A stretch of DNA of 64,000 nucleotides, taken from positions 20,626 to 84,625 of the forward strand of contig NZ_WBUE01000019.1 in assembly GCF_009026145.1 (NCBI RefSeq). The letters run 5' to 3'. Under the pieces are notes generated by a model. The model did not search any database. It saw only the letters and a list, made by a program, of their open reading frames with translations, and had not been told where the DNA came from. This stretch comes from Hyphomicrobium sp. (lineage in GTDB: Bacteria > Pseudomonadota > Alphaproteobacteria > Rhizobiales > Hyphomicrobiaceae). This document shows, piece after piece, positions 16,551-25,773 of the stretch. The translations under genes were made by a program, and so were the position numbers. The first letter of the stretch is position 1; each line of letters begins with the position of its first letter.

Positions 16551-18326
16551 CTAACGGCCATGCTTTGAGCTCTCTCGTGGGCGAAGGGACAGACGCGGTC
16601 CTTTTGGAACGCGGTGCAGATTGAAAGTCCGATTGTAGAAGCCGTCGTGCGCGGGCGTACGGCACGTGCAGATGACGGAGGTTCCCGCCAGCGGCCCATT
16701 GAAGAAATCCATCAATTGCTGACGGTGCCGCGGTTCCAGGGCGCTCAAGGCGTCGTCGAGAAAGGCCCATTTCGGCCTCTGCAGCAGCAGGCGCGCGAAG
16801 GCGAGGCGCTGCTGCTCGTCAAGCGAGAGCATCCGGTCCCACCGCTCGTCGCGATCAAGCGACGATGCAAGATAGTCGAGGTCCACCTGCTGCAGAGCCG
16901 AGCGGATAGCGGCGTCGTCGAAGCCGCCGGGTTGAAGGGGGTAGGCGACGGCGGTGCGCAGCGTCCCGAGCGGCAGATAGGGCCGCTCGTAAATGAAATG
17001 CATGCTGTCCCGCGGCGGAACGAGGATTTTTCCCGTGCCCCACGGCCAGAGGCCAGCCAAGGCGAGCACCAACGCGGTCTTGCCCGAGTGCGGCTCGCCG
17101 ACGATCAGAATGCGCTCACCCGGCAGCACTTCGATGTGTGTGTCATCGAGCGCGGCAGCCCCCTCGGGAAGCGACAGCGTGACGTTTTCCAAGGCGAGAT
17201 TGCCCGCAGGATGATTGACGATCTCAATGTTTGGCACGTCGCGGTGGAGTTGCTCGAGCGTGAGGAGAGCGTCGCGGAAGGTCACGACTCGGGAAAGCGT
17301 GGCGCGCCAGTCTGCGATCCCGGCAAAATTGTCGACAAACCATCGGAGTGACTGCTGCACCTGGTAGAACGCGCCCACCACCATCATCAGCCCGCCGAAC
17401 GACAAACTGCCGCCGAAGTAGCCGGGTGCCGCAACGACGATCGGCACCACGAGCGCAAGCCAGCCGTGCCCGGATGTGATCCAGGTGAGCTTCGTCAGGC
17501 GGTAGGCAAGCCCCCGCATGGTGTCGATCAAGCGACGGAATATTCCCTCGATGAGCCGGCGCTCGTCGGCCTCGCCACCGTAAAGGGCGATGCCCTCGGC
17601 GTGCTCGCTATCTCTGACAAGCGCGAAGCGTAGCTCGGCTTCCTGGCCGTAGCGCACGCTGTGCAATTGGATGAGCGGGCGGCCGACGAGCCAGGTCAGC
17701 CAGGAACCCGCAAGCGCGAAGGCGAGCGCGCACCAGACCATGTATCCCGGGATTGAAAAGGCGCGCTCCCCCACCACGAACACGACTTGCGCGGACAGCA
17801 CCCAGAGTACGCCCAGAAAGCTCAGCAGCAGCAGCGTCGCCTGTAGAAACCCGACGCTGAGACCCGCCGTGAGCTCGGTCAGATGCCGGGCATCCTCCTG
17901 CATGCGCTGGTCGGGGTTGACGCCGATCTCTCCTGCGAATTGGAGCCGATGCGCGCGACCCGGCACCAGCCATTCGTCGAGCAGATCGCGGGTCAGCCAC
18001 TCGCGCAGTTTCACTTTCAGCAACTCGTGCAGCAGGGTCTGGCTGACAACCAATACGAGGAGGACGCTGACGATGATTAAGAATACCAGGAGCTGCCAAC
18101 CGAAAGCGGGCAGATCCTTTTGCTCCAGCGCGTCGTAGAAGCTGCCCTGCCAGACGTTGAGCCTGACCTGCCCGACGGCAGTCGCACAAATGACGATGAC
18201 GATGCCGATTGACAGCAAGATAACCATGCGCCGCTCCGCCGAGTCGACGAGCGAGGGCAGCAGCGACCGGAACTGTGCGAGCGCGCCGCTCGGATTGTCT
18301 TTGTCTTTTGTCAACGCCGCAGGCAT
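16551..18326 (-). CDS. ABC transporter with fused membrane and ATPase domains (SbmA/YddA-like, ABC_membrane_2)
   Basis: 591 residues from MPAALTKDKD; an upstream ATG would add 14. About six membrane helices occupy residues 35-330, in the ABC_membrane_2 pattern (VRLNVWQGSFYDALEQKD, NPDQRMQEDARHLTELT). The ATPase domain carries a Walker A GEPHSGKTAL, a signature LSLDEQQRLAFAR, and a Walker B KWAFLDDALSALE in which the usual catalytic Glu is Asp. The family exports or imports peptides, long acyl chains or cobalamin in different hosts. It is first in a run with the two glycoside hydrolase genes, though the substrate link is only positional. Confidence 0.83.
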   Translation of the reverse strand: MPAALTKDKDNPSGALAQFRSLLPSLVDSAERRMVILLSIGIVIVICATAVGQVRLNVWQGSFYDALEQKDLPAFGWQLLVFLIIVSVLLVLVVSQTLLHELLKVKLREWLTRDLLDEWLVPGRAHRLQFAGEIGVNPDQRMQEDARHLTELTAGLSVGFLQATLLLLSFLGVLWVLSAQVVFVVGERAFSIPGYMVWCALAFALAGSWLTWLVGRPLIQLHSVRYGQEAELRFALVRDSEHAEGIALYGGEADERRLIEGIFRRLIDTMRGLAYRLTKLTWITSGHGWLALVVPIVVAAPGYFGGSLSFGGLMMVVGAFYQVQQSLRWFVDNFAGIADWRATLSRVVTFRDALLTLEQLHRDVPNIEIVNHPAGNLALENVTLSLPEGAAALDDTHIEVLPGERILIVGEPHSGKTALVLALAGLWPWGTGKILVPPRDSMHFIYERPYLPLGTLRTAVAYPLQPGGFDDAAIRSALQQVDLDYLASSLDRDERWDRMLSLDEQQRLAFARLLLQRPKWAFLDDALSALEPRHRQQLMDFFNGPLAGTSVICTCRTPAHDGFYNRTFNLHRVPKGPRLSLRPRESSKHGR

Positions 18327-18483
18327 TTTCTGTACCTCGTCAGCTCGTTCACGGCAGGGTAGCCTCAAATCGGTGCCCCAGGATCATGGCTCACTACGAA
18401 AGGCGGAGCCACCGGGTCGTGTCCGCTTGCCGGCCCTGGCGAGAGGCAACAGATGATGGCGCAGCCAAGAATGGGAGGTCGGT

Positions 18484-18744
18484 ATGCACAACCGAGCAAC
18501 ACTTGACCTGGCGATTGGACTTCTGCTTCGTGAATTGTGCGAAGAGCGTCATGCGATGCGGGAGCAGGTCGCGTCGGTCCTCGAATTGACCGATCTTGGC
18601 GTCACGCGCATCGAGAACGGCGAGGAAACTCTGAGTGCGGGTGGACTGATCCTGTTGCTCAGCCTCTTTCAACTGACCTGGGAAGAGTTTCTCATGCGCC
18701 TGAGGGCGCATCTCCCCGACGCCGAATCTGAAATTCTGGAGTAG
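18484..18744 (+). CDS. Small XRE-type helix-turn-helix protein
   Basis: 86 residues, almost entirely helical. The central part (LCEERHAMREQVASVLELTDLGVTRIENGEETLSAGGLILLLSLFQLTWEEFL) follows the Cro/C1 HTH pattern with a recognition helix near residues 38-48. There is no additional sensor domain. It lies 53 bp before the pfkB gene on the same strand, so it may control its own operon. The operator is unknown. Confidence 0.7.
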   Translation: MHNRATLDLAIGLLLRELCEERHAMREQVASVLELTDLGVTRIENGEETLSAGGLILLLSLFQLTWEEFLMRLRAHLPDAESEILE

Positions 18745-18796
18745 TGGACGGCCTCCTGCTTCAGTGCGTCTCGGCAATCGGCACAATGCAGAGATT

Positions 18797-19732
18797 ATGG
18801 CGCGCATCTTAACGCTCACCCTGAGCCCGGCGATCGACGTTTCGACTTCGGTCGAACGTCTGATGCCCGTTCACAAGCTGCGCTGCGGGCCGGTGCGACG
18901 CGATCCCGGCGGCGGTGGCATCAACGTTGCGCGTGTCATTCACCGGCTCGGCGGCGATGTCGCTGCCGTCTATCCGGCGGGCGGCCTTATCGGTGCGCTA
19001 TTGCACAAGCTCGCCGATGCGGAGGGCGTTCGCAGCCACACGGTGCCGATCGCAGAGGAGACGCGCGAGAACTTCACCGTGGTAGAGGGGGTGGGCAGTC
19101 AGGAGTATCGCTTCGTGCTCCCGGGGCCGCAATTGAGCGAGGGAGAGTGGCGCGCTTGCCTTGAAGCCGTCGTTGGAGCCGGGGAGCGGCCCGACTTCAT
19201 CGTTGCCAGCGGGAGCCTGCCGCGCGGGGTGCCCGCCGAGTTCTTCCGCGTTCTGGCCAAGACAGCCAAGGGAAGGGGAACGAAGCTCGTCCTGGACAGT
19301 ACAAAGCCCGCTCTGATGGCTGCGCTCGAAGAAGGCATCCACCTTATCAAGCCCAACCTGCGCGAATTTCGTGAGCTGATGGATGAGCCTTTGATGAGCC
19401 GGCGGGAGTGGATCGATGCTGCGCGGCGACTGATCGCGCGCGGCGTCGAGCGCGTCGCGCTTACATTGGGCGATCGTGGCGCCTTGCTTATCACCCGCGA
19501 GGAAGCATGGTTCGCCGAAGGACTGCCGGTCAAAGCCATTAGCTCCGTCGGCGCCGGCGACAGCTTTCTTGGTGCGATGGTTTGGGCACTGAGCGCCGGC
19601 CACAGCCTTCCGGATGCTCTGCGCTATGGCATCGCGGCGGGCTCCGCGGCTGTGCTTGCGCCGGGAACGAGCCTTTGCAGTGCACATGACGTTAAGCGGC
19701 TTCTCCAGGAGGTGGAGGTCGAGCAAGCTTGA
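18797..19732 (+). CDS. pfkB: PfkB-family phosphofructokinase
   Basis: 311 residues from the ATG at 18797 (MARILTLTLSPAID). The N-terminal TLSPAID and the GGGGINVARV segment bind the sugar phosphate as in 6-phosphofructokinase II and 1-phosphofructokinase. The C-terminal signature SSVGAGDSFLGAMVWALS holds the catalytic Asp. The IKPNLREFRELM segment is also typical. No PTS genes are present, so the 6-phosphofructokinase (PfkB) or tagatose-type reading is favoured over FruK, but this is inference. The nearby ppsA gene would work in the opposite direction. Confidence 0.85.
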   Translation: MARILTLTLSPAIDVSTSVERLMPVHKLRCGPVRRDPGGGGINVARVIHRLGGDVAAVYPAGGLIGALLHKLADAEGVRSHTVPIAEETRENFTVVEGVGSQEYRFVLPGPQLSEGEWRACLEAVVGAGERPDFIVASGSLPRGVPAEFFRVLAKTAKGRGTKLVLDSTKPALMAALEEGIHLIKPNLREFRELMDEPLMSRREWIDAARRLIARGVERVALTLGDRGALLITREEAWFAEGLPVKAISSVGAGDSFLGAMVWALSAGHSLPDALRYGIAAGSAAVLAPGTSLCSAHDVKRLLQEVEVEQA

Positions 19733-20075
19733 TGACCATTCAAGCGCGGTCGAGGGCCTTGGAGGCACCGAGCAAACCAACCCAAGAGATTGACCAGGCC
19801 TGGACCGGATATGTCCCGCTCGGCGGAAACGTGGGCAGCGTCGGCGCATCCGCTCCAGACCGCCTTCGCTGCCAACAGGATCGGTTCCGGCGGCGGTTGG
19901 AACCAGCGCACTGACGCCGGGTCCGGTGCCAGGCCCGATGAGGCCAACAGGGGCATCGGCGATGGCGGTGCCGGAGCCGACCTGTGTTCATTCTCTCGCA
20001 GGTAAGGAACCGCGGCCGCGTGGGCTGCGGTGCGCAGTTCGCGCAGCCAACCCTTTTTCTCAGTTCTTCAATCGA
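19733..20075. other. Intergenic region without recognised gene
   Basis: A 343-bp stretch between the convergent ends of pfkB and ppsA. Short open frames exist on both strands but none has family resemblance or a convincing ribosome site. I see no strong hairpin with a T-run. Confidence 0.6.
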
Positions 20076-22460
20076 TCACTGCCTGGCCTCGGCTGCGGCG
20101 ACGTGCTCCTTCACCGCAATGAAACTATCGGGAGTGACAGAGATGGAGTCGATGCCGCAACGGACGAGGAACTCGGCAAACTGCGGATGATTGCTGGGCG
20201 CCTGCCCGCACAGGCCGACCTTGGCACCGCTTTCGTGCGCCCTCTCAATGACGGTGCGGATCAACCACGTCACGGCCTCGTCTTGCTCGTCGAACAGGGG
20301 TGCAAGGTCGGCTGAATCGCGATCCACGCCGAGCGTAAGCTGGGTGAGGTCGTTGCTGCCGATTGAGAAGCCGTCGAAGCGCTCGGCGAAAGCCTTCGCC
20401 AGGATGACGTTGGAGGGGATTTCGCACATCACATAGACCTGAAGGCCGTTCTCGCCCCGCTTGAGACCGTGCTCTGCCATGACCTCGAGGACGCGGTCCG
20501 CCTCCTTCGTCGAGCGGCAAAAGGGAATCATGACAACGACGTTCGAGAAGCCCATCTCCTCCCGCAGGCGGCGGATGGCCCTGCATTCGAGCGCGAACCC
20601 TTGCTGATACTTCGGGGAGTAGTAGCGTGAGGCGCCGCGGAACCCGAGCATCGGGTTTTCTTCCTTGGGCTCAAACTGCGCACCGCCGATCAAATTCGCG
20701 TACTCGTTAGTCTTGAAGTCGCTCATGCGGACGATCACCGGCTTCGGGAAGAACGCGGCCGCGATACGTCCCAGCCCGCGCGACAGGCAGTCGACGAAAT
20801 AGTCGCGCTTGTCGGCATAGCCGCTCGTGAGAGCGCTGATCGCTTGCTTCGCCTTCGCATCCTTTAGTGCGTCGTACTGGGCGAGCGCCATGGGATGCAC
20901 TCTGACGTGGTTGCTGACGATGAATTCCATGCGCAGGAGCCCGACTCCGTCCGCCGGCAGACGCCACCAGCGGAAGGCGGCGGCAGGATTGGCGAGGTTG
21001 AACATGATCTGCGTACGCGTCGCCGGGATCTGCTTCGGGTCTATCGTCACCGTTTCGAAATCCGCCTTCCCCTCGTAGACGAAGCCTTCGTCTCCGCCGG
21101 CACAGGAAACGGTGATCTCCTGCTCGTCCTTGAGGATCTGCGTTGCATTGCCCGTGCCAACCACGGCTGGCAGTCCGAGCTCGCGGCTGATGATGGCGGC
21201 ATGCGATGTACGGCCACCGTGATCGGTAACGATGGCGGCCGCCCGCTTCATGATCGGCACCCAATCGGGATCGGTGGTCGCCGTCACCAGGATGGAGCCA
21301 TCTGTAAAACGTGCGATGTCGCGCGGGCTTTCAATGCGCTGCACGCGCCCGGCGACGATGGCACTGCCGATGCTGAGGCCTTTGACGAGACTGCGCCCTT
21401 TCGACTTGATCTTGTAGGAAAGAAAGGCGGCGGTCCCTTTACGCGATTGCACGGTCTCGGGTCGCGCCTGGACGATGAATATGTCGCCGCTCTCGCCATC
21501 CTTCGCCCATTCGATGTCCATGGGCAGGCCATAGTGATCTTCAATTGCGCATGCCCAGCGTGCGAGGGTCAGAATGTCGGCATCAGTGAGGACGAATGAG
21601 GCGCGCTCGGTATCCGAGGTCGGAACGTTCTGCGTGGTCCGGCCACTTTCGCTGGCATAGACCATCTTCTGCTTCTTGGTTCCGAGCTTCTTCTCGACGA
21701 TGGGGACGAGACCAGGAGTGGAGAGCAGAGGTTTGAATACCTGATACTCGTCGGGGTCGACGGCGCCTTGCACGACGTTCTCACCCAATCCCCAAGCGGC
21801 ATTGATGAGCACGATGCGGTCGAACCCTGTTTCGGTGTCGATCGAGAACATTACTCCGGCGCCGCCGAGATCGGAGCGGACCATGAGTTGCACCCCGATC
21901 GACAGAGCGACCTTCATGTGGTCAAAGCCCTTCGTCTGACGATAGATGATTGCGCGGTCGGTGAAGAGCGAGGCGTAGCAACGCCGGCAGGCGTCGAGCA
22001 GCATTGCTTCGCCGCGAACGTTGAGGAAGCTCTCCTGCTGCCCTGCGAAGCTTGCCTCTGGCAGATCTTCTGCCGTGGCGCTCGAGCGCACGGCGACATC
22101 GGCATTGTCTCTCTCCGCGCGCCGGCAGAGGGTCGCATAGGCCGACTTGAGCGCCCGCTCCAGGTCGGGCGGCCACGCGGCGCCGAGAATGGCCTTGCGG
22201 ATCGCCCCACCCACCTCCGGGAGAGTTGTCCTGCCCGCCGCGAGTTCGGACAGCCTGCGTGCAATCATCTCCCGCAAGTTGTTCGCGTCGATGAATTCCC
22301 AATAGGCCCTAGCCGTGGTCGCAAAGCCCGCCGGGACCCGTACCCCCTTCGAGCCGAGATTGCGCACCATCTCCCCAAGAGAAGCATTCTTGCCACCGAC
22401 GCGCGCCACATCGCCACGCTTCAAGTCCTCAAACCAGAGAATGTGGGGGCTCGTTTCCAA
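20076..22460 (-). CDS. ppsA: Phosphoenolpyruvate synthase
   Basis: 794 residues, the normal length. The N-terminal ATP-grasp domain begins HILWFEDLKRGDVARVGGKNASLGEM and contains VRSSATAEDLPEASFAGQQESFLNV. The phosphohistidine motif is GGRTSHAAI with His420, equivalent to His421 of the E. coli enzyme. The C-terminal PEP-binding barrel holds GLLRMEF, LGFRGASRYYSP and the SIGSNDLTQLTLGVDRDS signature. It converts pyruvate and ATP to PEP, AMP and phosphate for gluconeogenesis, as needed for growth on C2 compounds or pyruvate. It faces pfkB convergently. Confidence 0.95.
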   Translation of the reverse strand: METSPHILWFEDLKRGDVARVGGKNASLGEMVRNLGSKGVRVPAGFATTARAYWEFIDANNLREMIARRLSELAAGRTTLPEVGGAIRKAILGAAWPPDLERALKSAYATLCRRAERDNADVAVRSSATAEDLPEASFAGQQESFLNVRGEAMLLDACRRCYASLFTDRAIIYRQTKGFDHMKVALSIGVQLMVRSDLGGAGVMFSIDTETGFDRIVLINAAWGLGENVVQGAVDPDEYQVFKPLLSTPGLVPIVEKKLGTKKQKMVYASESGRTTQNVPTSDTERASFVLTDADILTLARWACAIEDHYGLPMDIEWAKDGESGDIFIVQARPETVQSRKGTAAFLSYKIKSKGRSLVKGLSIGSAIVAGRVQRIESPRDIARFTDGSILVTATTDPDWVPIMKRAAAIVTDHGGRTSHAAIISRELGLPAVVGTGNATQILKDEQEITVSCAGGDEGFVYEGKADFETVTIDPKQIPATRTQIMFNLANPAAAFRWWRLPADGVGLLRMEFIVSNHVRVHPMALAQYDALKDAKAKQAISALTSGYADKRDYFVDCLSRGLGRIAAAFFPKPVIVRMSDFKTNEYANLIGGAQFEPKEENPMLGFRGASRYYSPKYQQGFALECRAIRRLREEMGFSNVVVMIPFCRSTKEADRVLEVMAEHGLKRGENGLQVYVMCEIPSNVILAKAFAERFDGFSIGSNDLTQLTLGVDRDSADLAPLFDEQDEAVTWLIRTVIERAHESGAKVGLCGQAPSNHPQFAEFLVRCGIDSISVTPDSFIAVKEHVAAAEARQ

Positions 22461-22978
22461 ACTATTGATGACCTGCCATGCGTAAATCCGAAGTGGCTGT
22501 GCTGGTCTTCACGACATGATCCGGCCACAACTCTTTTAGCTGCATTTGCCCAATGACGTCGCTGATCTCACCGGGGCGACAGTGATGTGCAAGGAGTGCG
22601 AAGGCGGCGCGCGGCCGGCTCTGGCGGAATCTGACGCGGCAACAGCGCCAACGTCACCTAATCTAGGAACTGGCCGATACGCTCGAAAACACTGTCCGAG
22701 TCTCTTCACCTCGGCATTGCGCTTGAACGTATGCCAGCGTGCTCTAGCGACGCCTATTCATCTCACGCTTCCTTTGAGCCAAGATGAATCTGCAGCTCAT
22801 CCTCATCAGGCGCCATCAAGAAAGTTGCTCACATTGGTCATGATTGTCCTCCGTTGCTCGGCCTTTTGCTAGCATGCCTTGGAACCCCCGCACTGACATA
22901 GGTCAAGGTTAGGAGATCAGCGGGGAGTTGCGTTCTCGCGCAGGGTCAGGACCAATGCCAGCCGCTAAGAGGCAGCCG
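22461..22978. other. Intergenic region, no gene recognised
   Basis: 518 bp upstream of ppsA. It contains CTGACATAGGTCAA at 22893-22906, one mismatch from an Fnr/FixK-type TTGA-N6-TCAA site, but no gene in a suitable position downstream. Open frames here lack any family signature. Confidence 0.5.
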
Positions 22979-23389
22979 TTACTCAGCAGAAGATACGGCG
23001 TTTGGAAGTCCGGCTTGCGGCGGGCACTTTCGCTTGTTCTCGATCGGCTGTTCGTCGCACGTGACACCGAATCGGGCGCTTGCGTCATCAGTCAGCGGCT
23101 GCAGCGTGACCGCGCACGAGAGCGGCTGTCCTGAGGCATTAGAAGTGCGTAGCCGGATGCTGCGTCCCACACTCAACGGGAATCGGAAGGTGCAATCCTC
23201 GCCCTTGGGTTGGAGCAACACGATGATCTGTTCTTCGTTCTGCGTAATGTGCTCCACGGTGAATGTATCGCCCTCGTCGCCCAGCAGCACGGTCTGACCG
23301 GCGAGCACCGGGAACGAATTATCGCTGTCGAGCGCATTCGTGGTGACGAGGGGAACCGCGAGGCTGCCGATAAGCAAGAAACGAATCAT
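22979..23389 (-). CDS. Secreted hypothetical protein
   Basis: 136 residues from the ATG at 23389 (MIRFLLIGSLAVPLVTTNA), a likely signal peptide. The mature domain is beta-rich and has three spaced cysteines (EDCTFRF, LSCAVTL, VTCDEQ) and one near the C-terminus. Its start codon overlaps the stop of the preceding Crp-like remnant as ATGA, so it could be translated by coupling to that frame. No family is recognised. Confidence 0.6.
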   Translation of the reverse strand: MIRFLLIGSLAVPLVTTNALDSDNSFPVLAGQTVLLGDEGDTFTVEHITQNEEQIIVLLQPKGEDCTFRFPLSVGRSIRLRTSNASGQPLSCAVTLQPLTDDASARFGVTCDEQPIENKRKCPPQAGLPNAVSSAE

Positions 23390-23604
23390 CTGCTGTTGCG
23401 CCTCATGTCGCATTCATTGTGCCCATAAGCCGCTGTGACCGGCGCGGGCGGTACGGTCCGCTCGTCGCCATCGCAGAACACGTGTTCCTTGGCATCGAGG
23501 CGACGGATGCTGGTTTGCGCCAACCGCTCGTCGAATGATCCAGCAACGAAGCTAGAAGGTTCGCGCCCGGCGCTCCGCATGTAGTTGATCTGCGCAGCAG
23601 GCAT
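23386..23604 (-). pseudogene. Truncated N-terminus of a FixK/Crp-type regulator
   Basis: 72 residues from the ATG at 23604. Residues up to about 52 resemble the start of a FixK-like cyclic-nucleotide-binding domain, in particular IRRLDAKEHVFCDGDERT. Similarity then stops and unrelated sequence follows to a stop codon; the rest of the sensor domain and the HTH domain are missing. It probably represents a deletion remnant, although the frame may still be translated because its stop overlaps the next start as ATGA. I base the assignment on family pattern recall only. Confidence 0.5.
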
Positions 23605-23712
23605 TGGCTCCTCCCTCATTCACGTCTTCGCAGATGTTAGCGAGGGCCATAACGCGCACTTTGCCAGCCGCGTGCCAAATTGTAAGAATGCGTGACAGCG
23701 CCTTAGAATAGA

Positions 23713-23745
23713 CTTTGATCGGATTTGTATGCATCTCGATCAAAG
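23713..23745 (-). terminator. 9-bp inverted repeat after polX
   Basis: CTTTGATCG at 23713-23721 and CGATCAAAG at 23737-23745 are perfect complements with a 15-nt spacer. Read on the minus strand the hairpin begins 18 nt after the polX stop and is followed by TCTATTCT. It may be a terminator or an operator for the truncated regulator downstream. Confidence 0.4.
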
Positions 23746-23762
23746 GAACGCACCTCAGGAAG

Positions 23763-25475
23763 TCATCGCTTCAAGAGCTTCTTGAGCTTGGCGAGCGGGC
23801 GCGTGTTGACGACGTCGCCTGCTTCGAGCCAGGCACGTCGCGCCTGATCGATGCCATAGCGCATGTAGCCAAGCTCGTGCGTCGTGTGTGCGTCGGTCGA
23901 GACAGCAAGCTTGAGGCCGGCTGCCTTTGCCGCGTGGGCATGCACGTCGTTGAGGTCGAGTCGGCTGGGCTCGGCGTTGATTTCCAGGCAGCAATTGCGC
24001 TCTTTGGCGGCGGCGATCAGACGTTCCATGTCAACCTTGTGGGGTTCGCGCTTGCCGAGCAACCGCCCAGTCGGGTGCGCAATGATGTTGACGTGAGGAT
24101 TGTCCATCGCCCGGATGATGCGCTCCGTCTGCGCCTTCCGCGACAGGTCGAACTTGTAGTGCACCGCCGCCACGACAATGTCGAGGCGCGACAGGATCGA
24201 GTTTGAGAGATCGAGCCGGCCATCGGCAAGGATATCGACCTCTGTTCCTTTCAACAGCGCAATCCCGGCCAGGGTCTCATTCACACGGTCGATCTCGTCG
24301 ATCTGCTGGGCAAGGCGTGAGGCATCAAGGCCGTGAGCGATGGTCACGTGCCGGCTGTGATCGGTGATCGCAAGATACTCATAGCCACGCTCTTTGGCCG
24401 CTGCGGCCATCTCGGCAATGGATGCGACCCCGTCGCTCCAATTGGTATGGGCGTGCAGGTCGCCGCGGATGTCCGAGGTATCTACGAGCTTGGGAAGCCT
24501 ATGCTCGCGGGCAAGATCGACCTCGCCGCGATCCTCGCGCAGCTCGGGAGGTACATAGTCGAGGCCGAGCCTGGCATAGACCTCCGCTTCAGTCTTGCCG
24601 GCGAGGCGTCTCATGCCGTCATACAACCCATACTCGTTGAGTTTCCAACCTCGGTCGTTCGCCAGGCCGCGCAAGGCGATGTTGTGAGCTTTGGAGCCGG
24701 TAAAGTAGAGCAACGCCGCTCCGAAGCTCTCTGCGGGCACCACGCGCAGATCGACTTGCAGGCCTGAGCGCAGGATGACGGTCGTGCGGGTTGGCCCGTG
24801 TGCCGCAACCTCGGCAACGCTCTCGTATTTGACGAGGCGGTCGCCGAGCGCATCTAGCTGGCGGCCAGTCGCCACGATGTCGAGATCGCCGACTGTCTCG
24901 CGGCGCCGACGGAAGCTTCCCGCGACGGCGATGTCGCCCGCGGCTAGATGCAGATAATCGAGCAGGGAGGTCGCCTCCGCCTCAGCCTCGGATAGCTTGA
25001 AACGCTTCTGCGTCCTGGTTGCCTTACTGAGCGCGGCCAGGATCTTCTGCTCCATCTTCTCGCCGAATCCGCGCAACTCGCTCAACTTTCCGGCCTCTGC
25101 GGCGCGGCGCAGATCCTCCAGCTTGCGGATGTGCATGCGGTCGTAGAGGAGCTTGACGCGCTTCGGGCCGAGCCCTGGCAACTCGGCCATGGCGACGAGC
25201 TCGCCGGGCAGCTTGCGCTTCAGCGCTTGCAGAACATCGAAGCGGCCCGAGGAGACGATCTTGGCAATTTTTCCCGCAAGGTCCTTGCCGATGCCCGGCA
25301 GCTCGGAGAGCTCCTCGCCGGCCGCGAGCAGGCTCACAACGCTGCGCGGCAAATTCTCGATGGTTCGCGCGGCGCGGCGATAGGCACGGGCGCGAAACGG
25401 GTTGCCGCCCTGGATCTCGAGCAGCTCGGCCGTCTGATCGAAGATGGCGGCGATCTCGGCGTTTTGGATCGGCAT
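23763..25475 (-). CDS. polX: DNA polymerase/3'-5' exonuclease PolX
   Basis: 570 residues with the standard bacterial PolX architecture. The N-terminal HhH/8-kDa region shows EIQGGNPFRARAYRRAARTIENL and the repeated GIGKDLAGKIAKIV and LPGLGPKRVKLLYD motifs. The polymerase palm carries GSFRRRRETVGDLDIVATG with the metal-binding Asp pair. The C-terminal PHP domain has DLHAHTNWSDG, ITDHSRHV and a late STDAHTTHELGYMRYG, so the exonuclease metal sites look intact. Its role is gap filling in base excision repair. A near-match to an Fnr/FixK site lies about 65 bp upstream of the start. Confidence 0.93.
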   Translation of the reverse strand: MPIQNAEIAAIFDQTAELLEIQGGNPFRARAYRRAARTIENLPRSVVSLLAAGEELSELPGIGKDLAGKIAKIVSSGRFDVLQALKRKLPGELVAMAELPGLGPKRVKLLYDRMHIRKLEDLRRAAEAGKLSELRGFGEKMEQKILAALSKATRTQKRFKLSEAEAEATSLLDYLHLAAGDIAVAGSFRRRRETVGDLDIVATGRQLDALGDRLVKYESVAEVAAHGPTRTTVILRSGLQVDLRVVPAESFGAALLYFTGSKAHNIALRGLANDRGWKLNEYGLYDGMRRLAGKTEAEVYARLGLDYVPPELREDRGEVDLAREHRLPKLVDTSDIRGDLHAHTNWSDGVASIAEMAAAAKERGYEYLAITDHSRHVTIAHGLDASRLAQQIDEIDRVNETLAGIALLKGTEVDILADGRLDLSNSILSRLDIVVAAVHYKFDLSRKAQTERIIRAMDNPHVNIIAHPTGRLLGKREPHKVDMERLIAAAKERNCCLEINAEPSRLDLNDVHAHAAKAAGLKLAVSTDAHTTHELGYMRYGIDQARRAWLEAGDVVNTRPLAKLKKLLKR

Positions 25476-25533
25476 GCCTTGCGCCCATCAAATTGGCTGC
25501 GGCCAATACAAGCCCGTCAACTGCCTTCAGCCC

Positions 25534-25547
25534 TTGATGCAGATCAG
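25534..25547 (-). promoter_or_regulatory. Near-match Fnr/FixK-type site upstream of polX
   Basis: TTGATGCAGATCAG on the plus strand is one base from TTGA-N6-TCAA. Its centre lies 65 bp before the polX start, so a transcript start 41 bp downstream of the centre would give a 24-nt leader. This is compatible with activation, but no -10 was clearly identified. Confidence 0.35.
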
Positions 25548-25773
25548 TGGACGCAGGCCCGCAACGTGCCGCGCAAGAGAGGAGGTTTGCTTCCGGACGC
25601 TCACTCCTGATCCATCTTGTTGGACGCGTCTCTTCGTGGTCGCCGCTTTGGAGCGGTCTCGGCTGCAAAGGCGTTAGAGAACGTTAAACGATAGGTGACA
25701 GCGTTTCGAGACTGTGGAACAAAAGAGAGGTCAGAACGGGGGTTGAACGGCATCCCATTGACCGGGTGACGTC

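Noticed and set aside
22893..22906. CTGACATAGGTCAA as a working Fnr-type promoter site.
   Set aside because: One arm is mismatched and no gene lies at a suitable distance in either direction.
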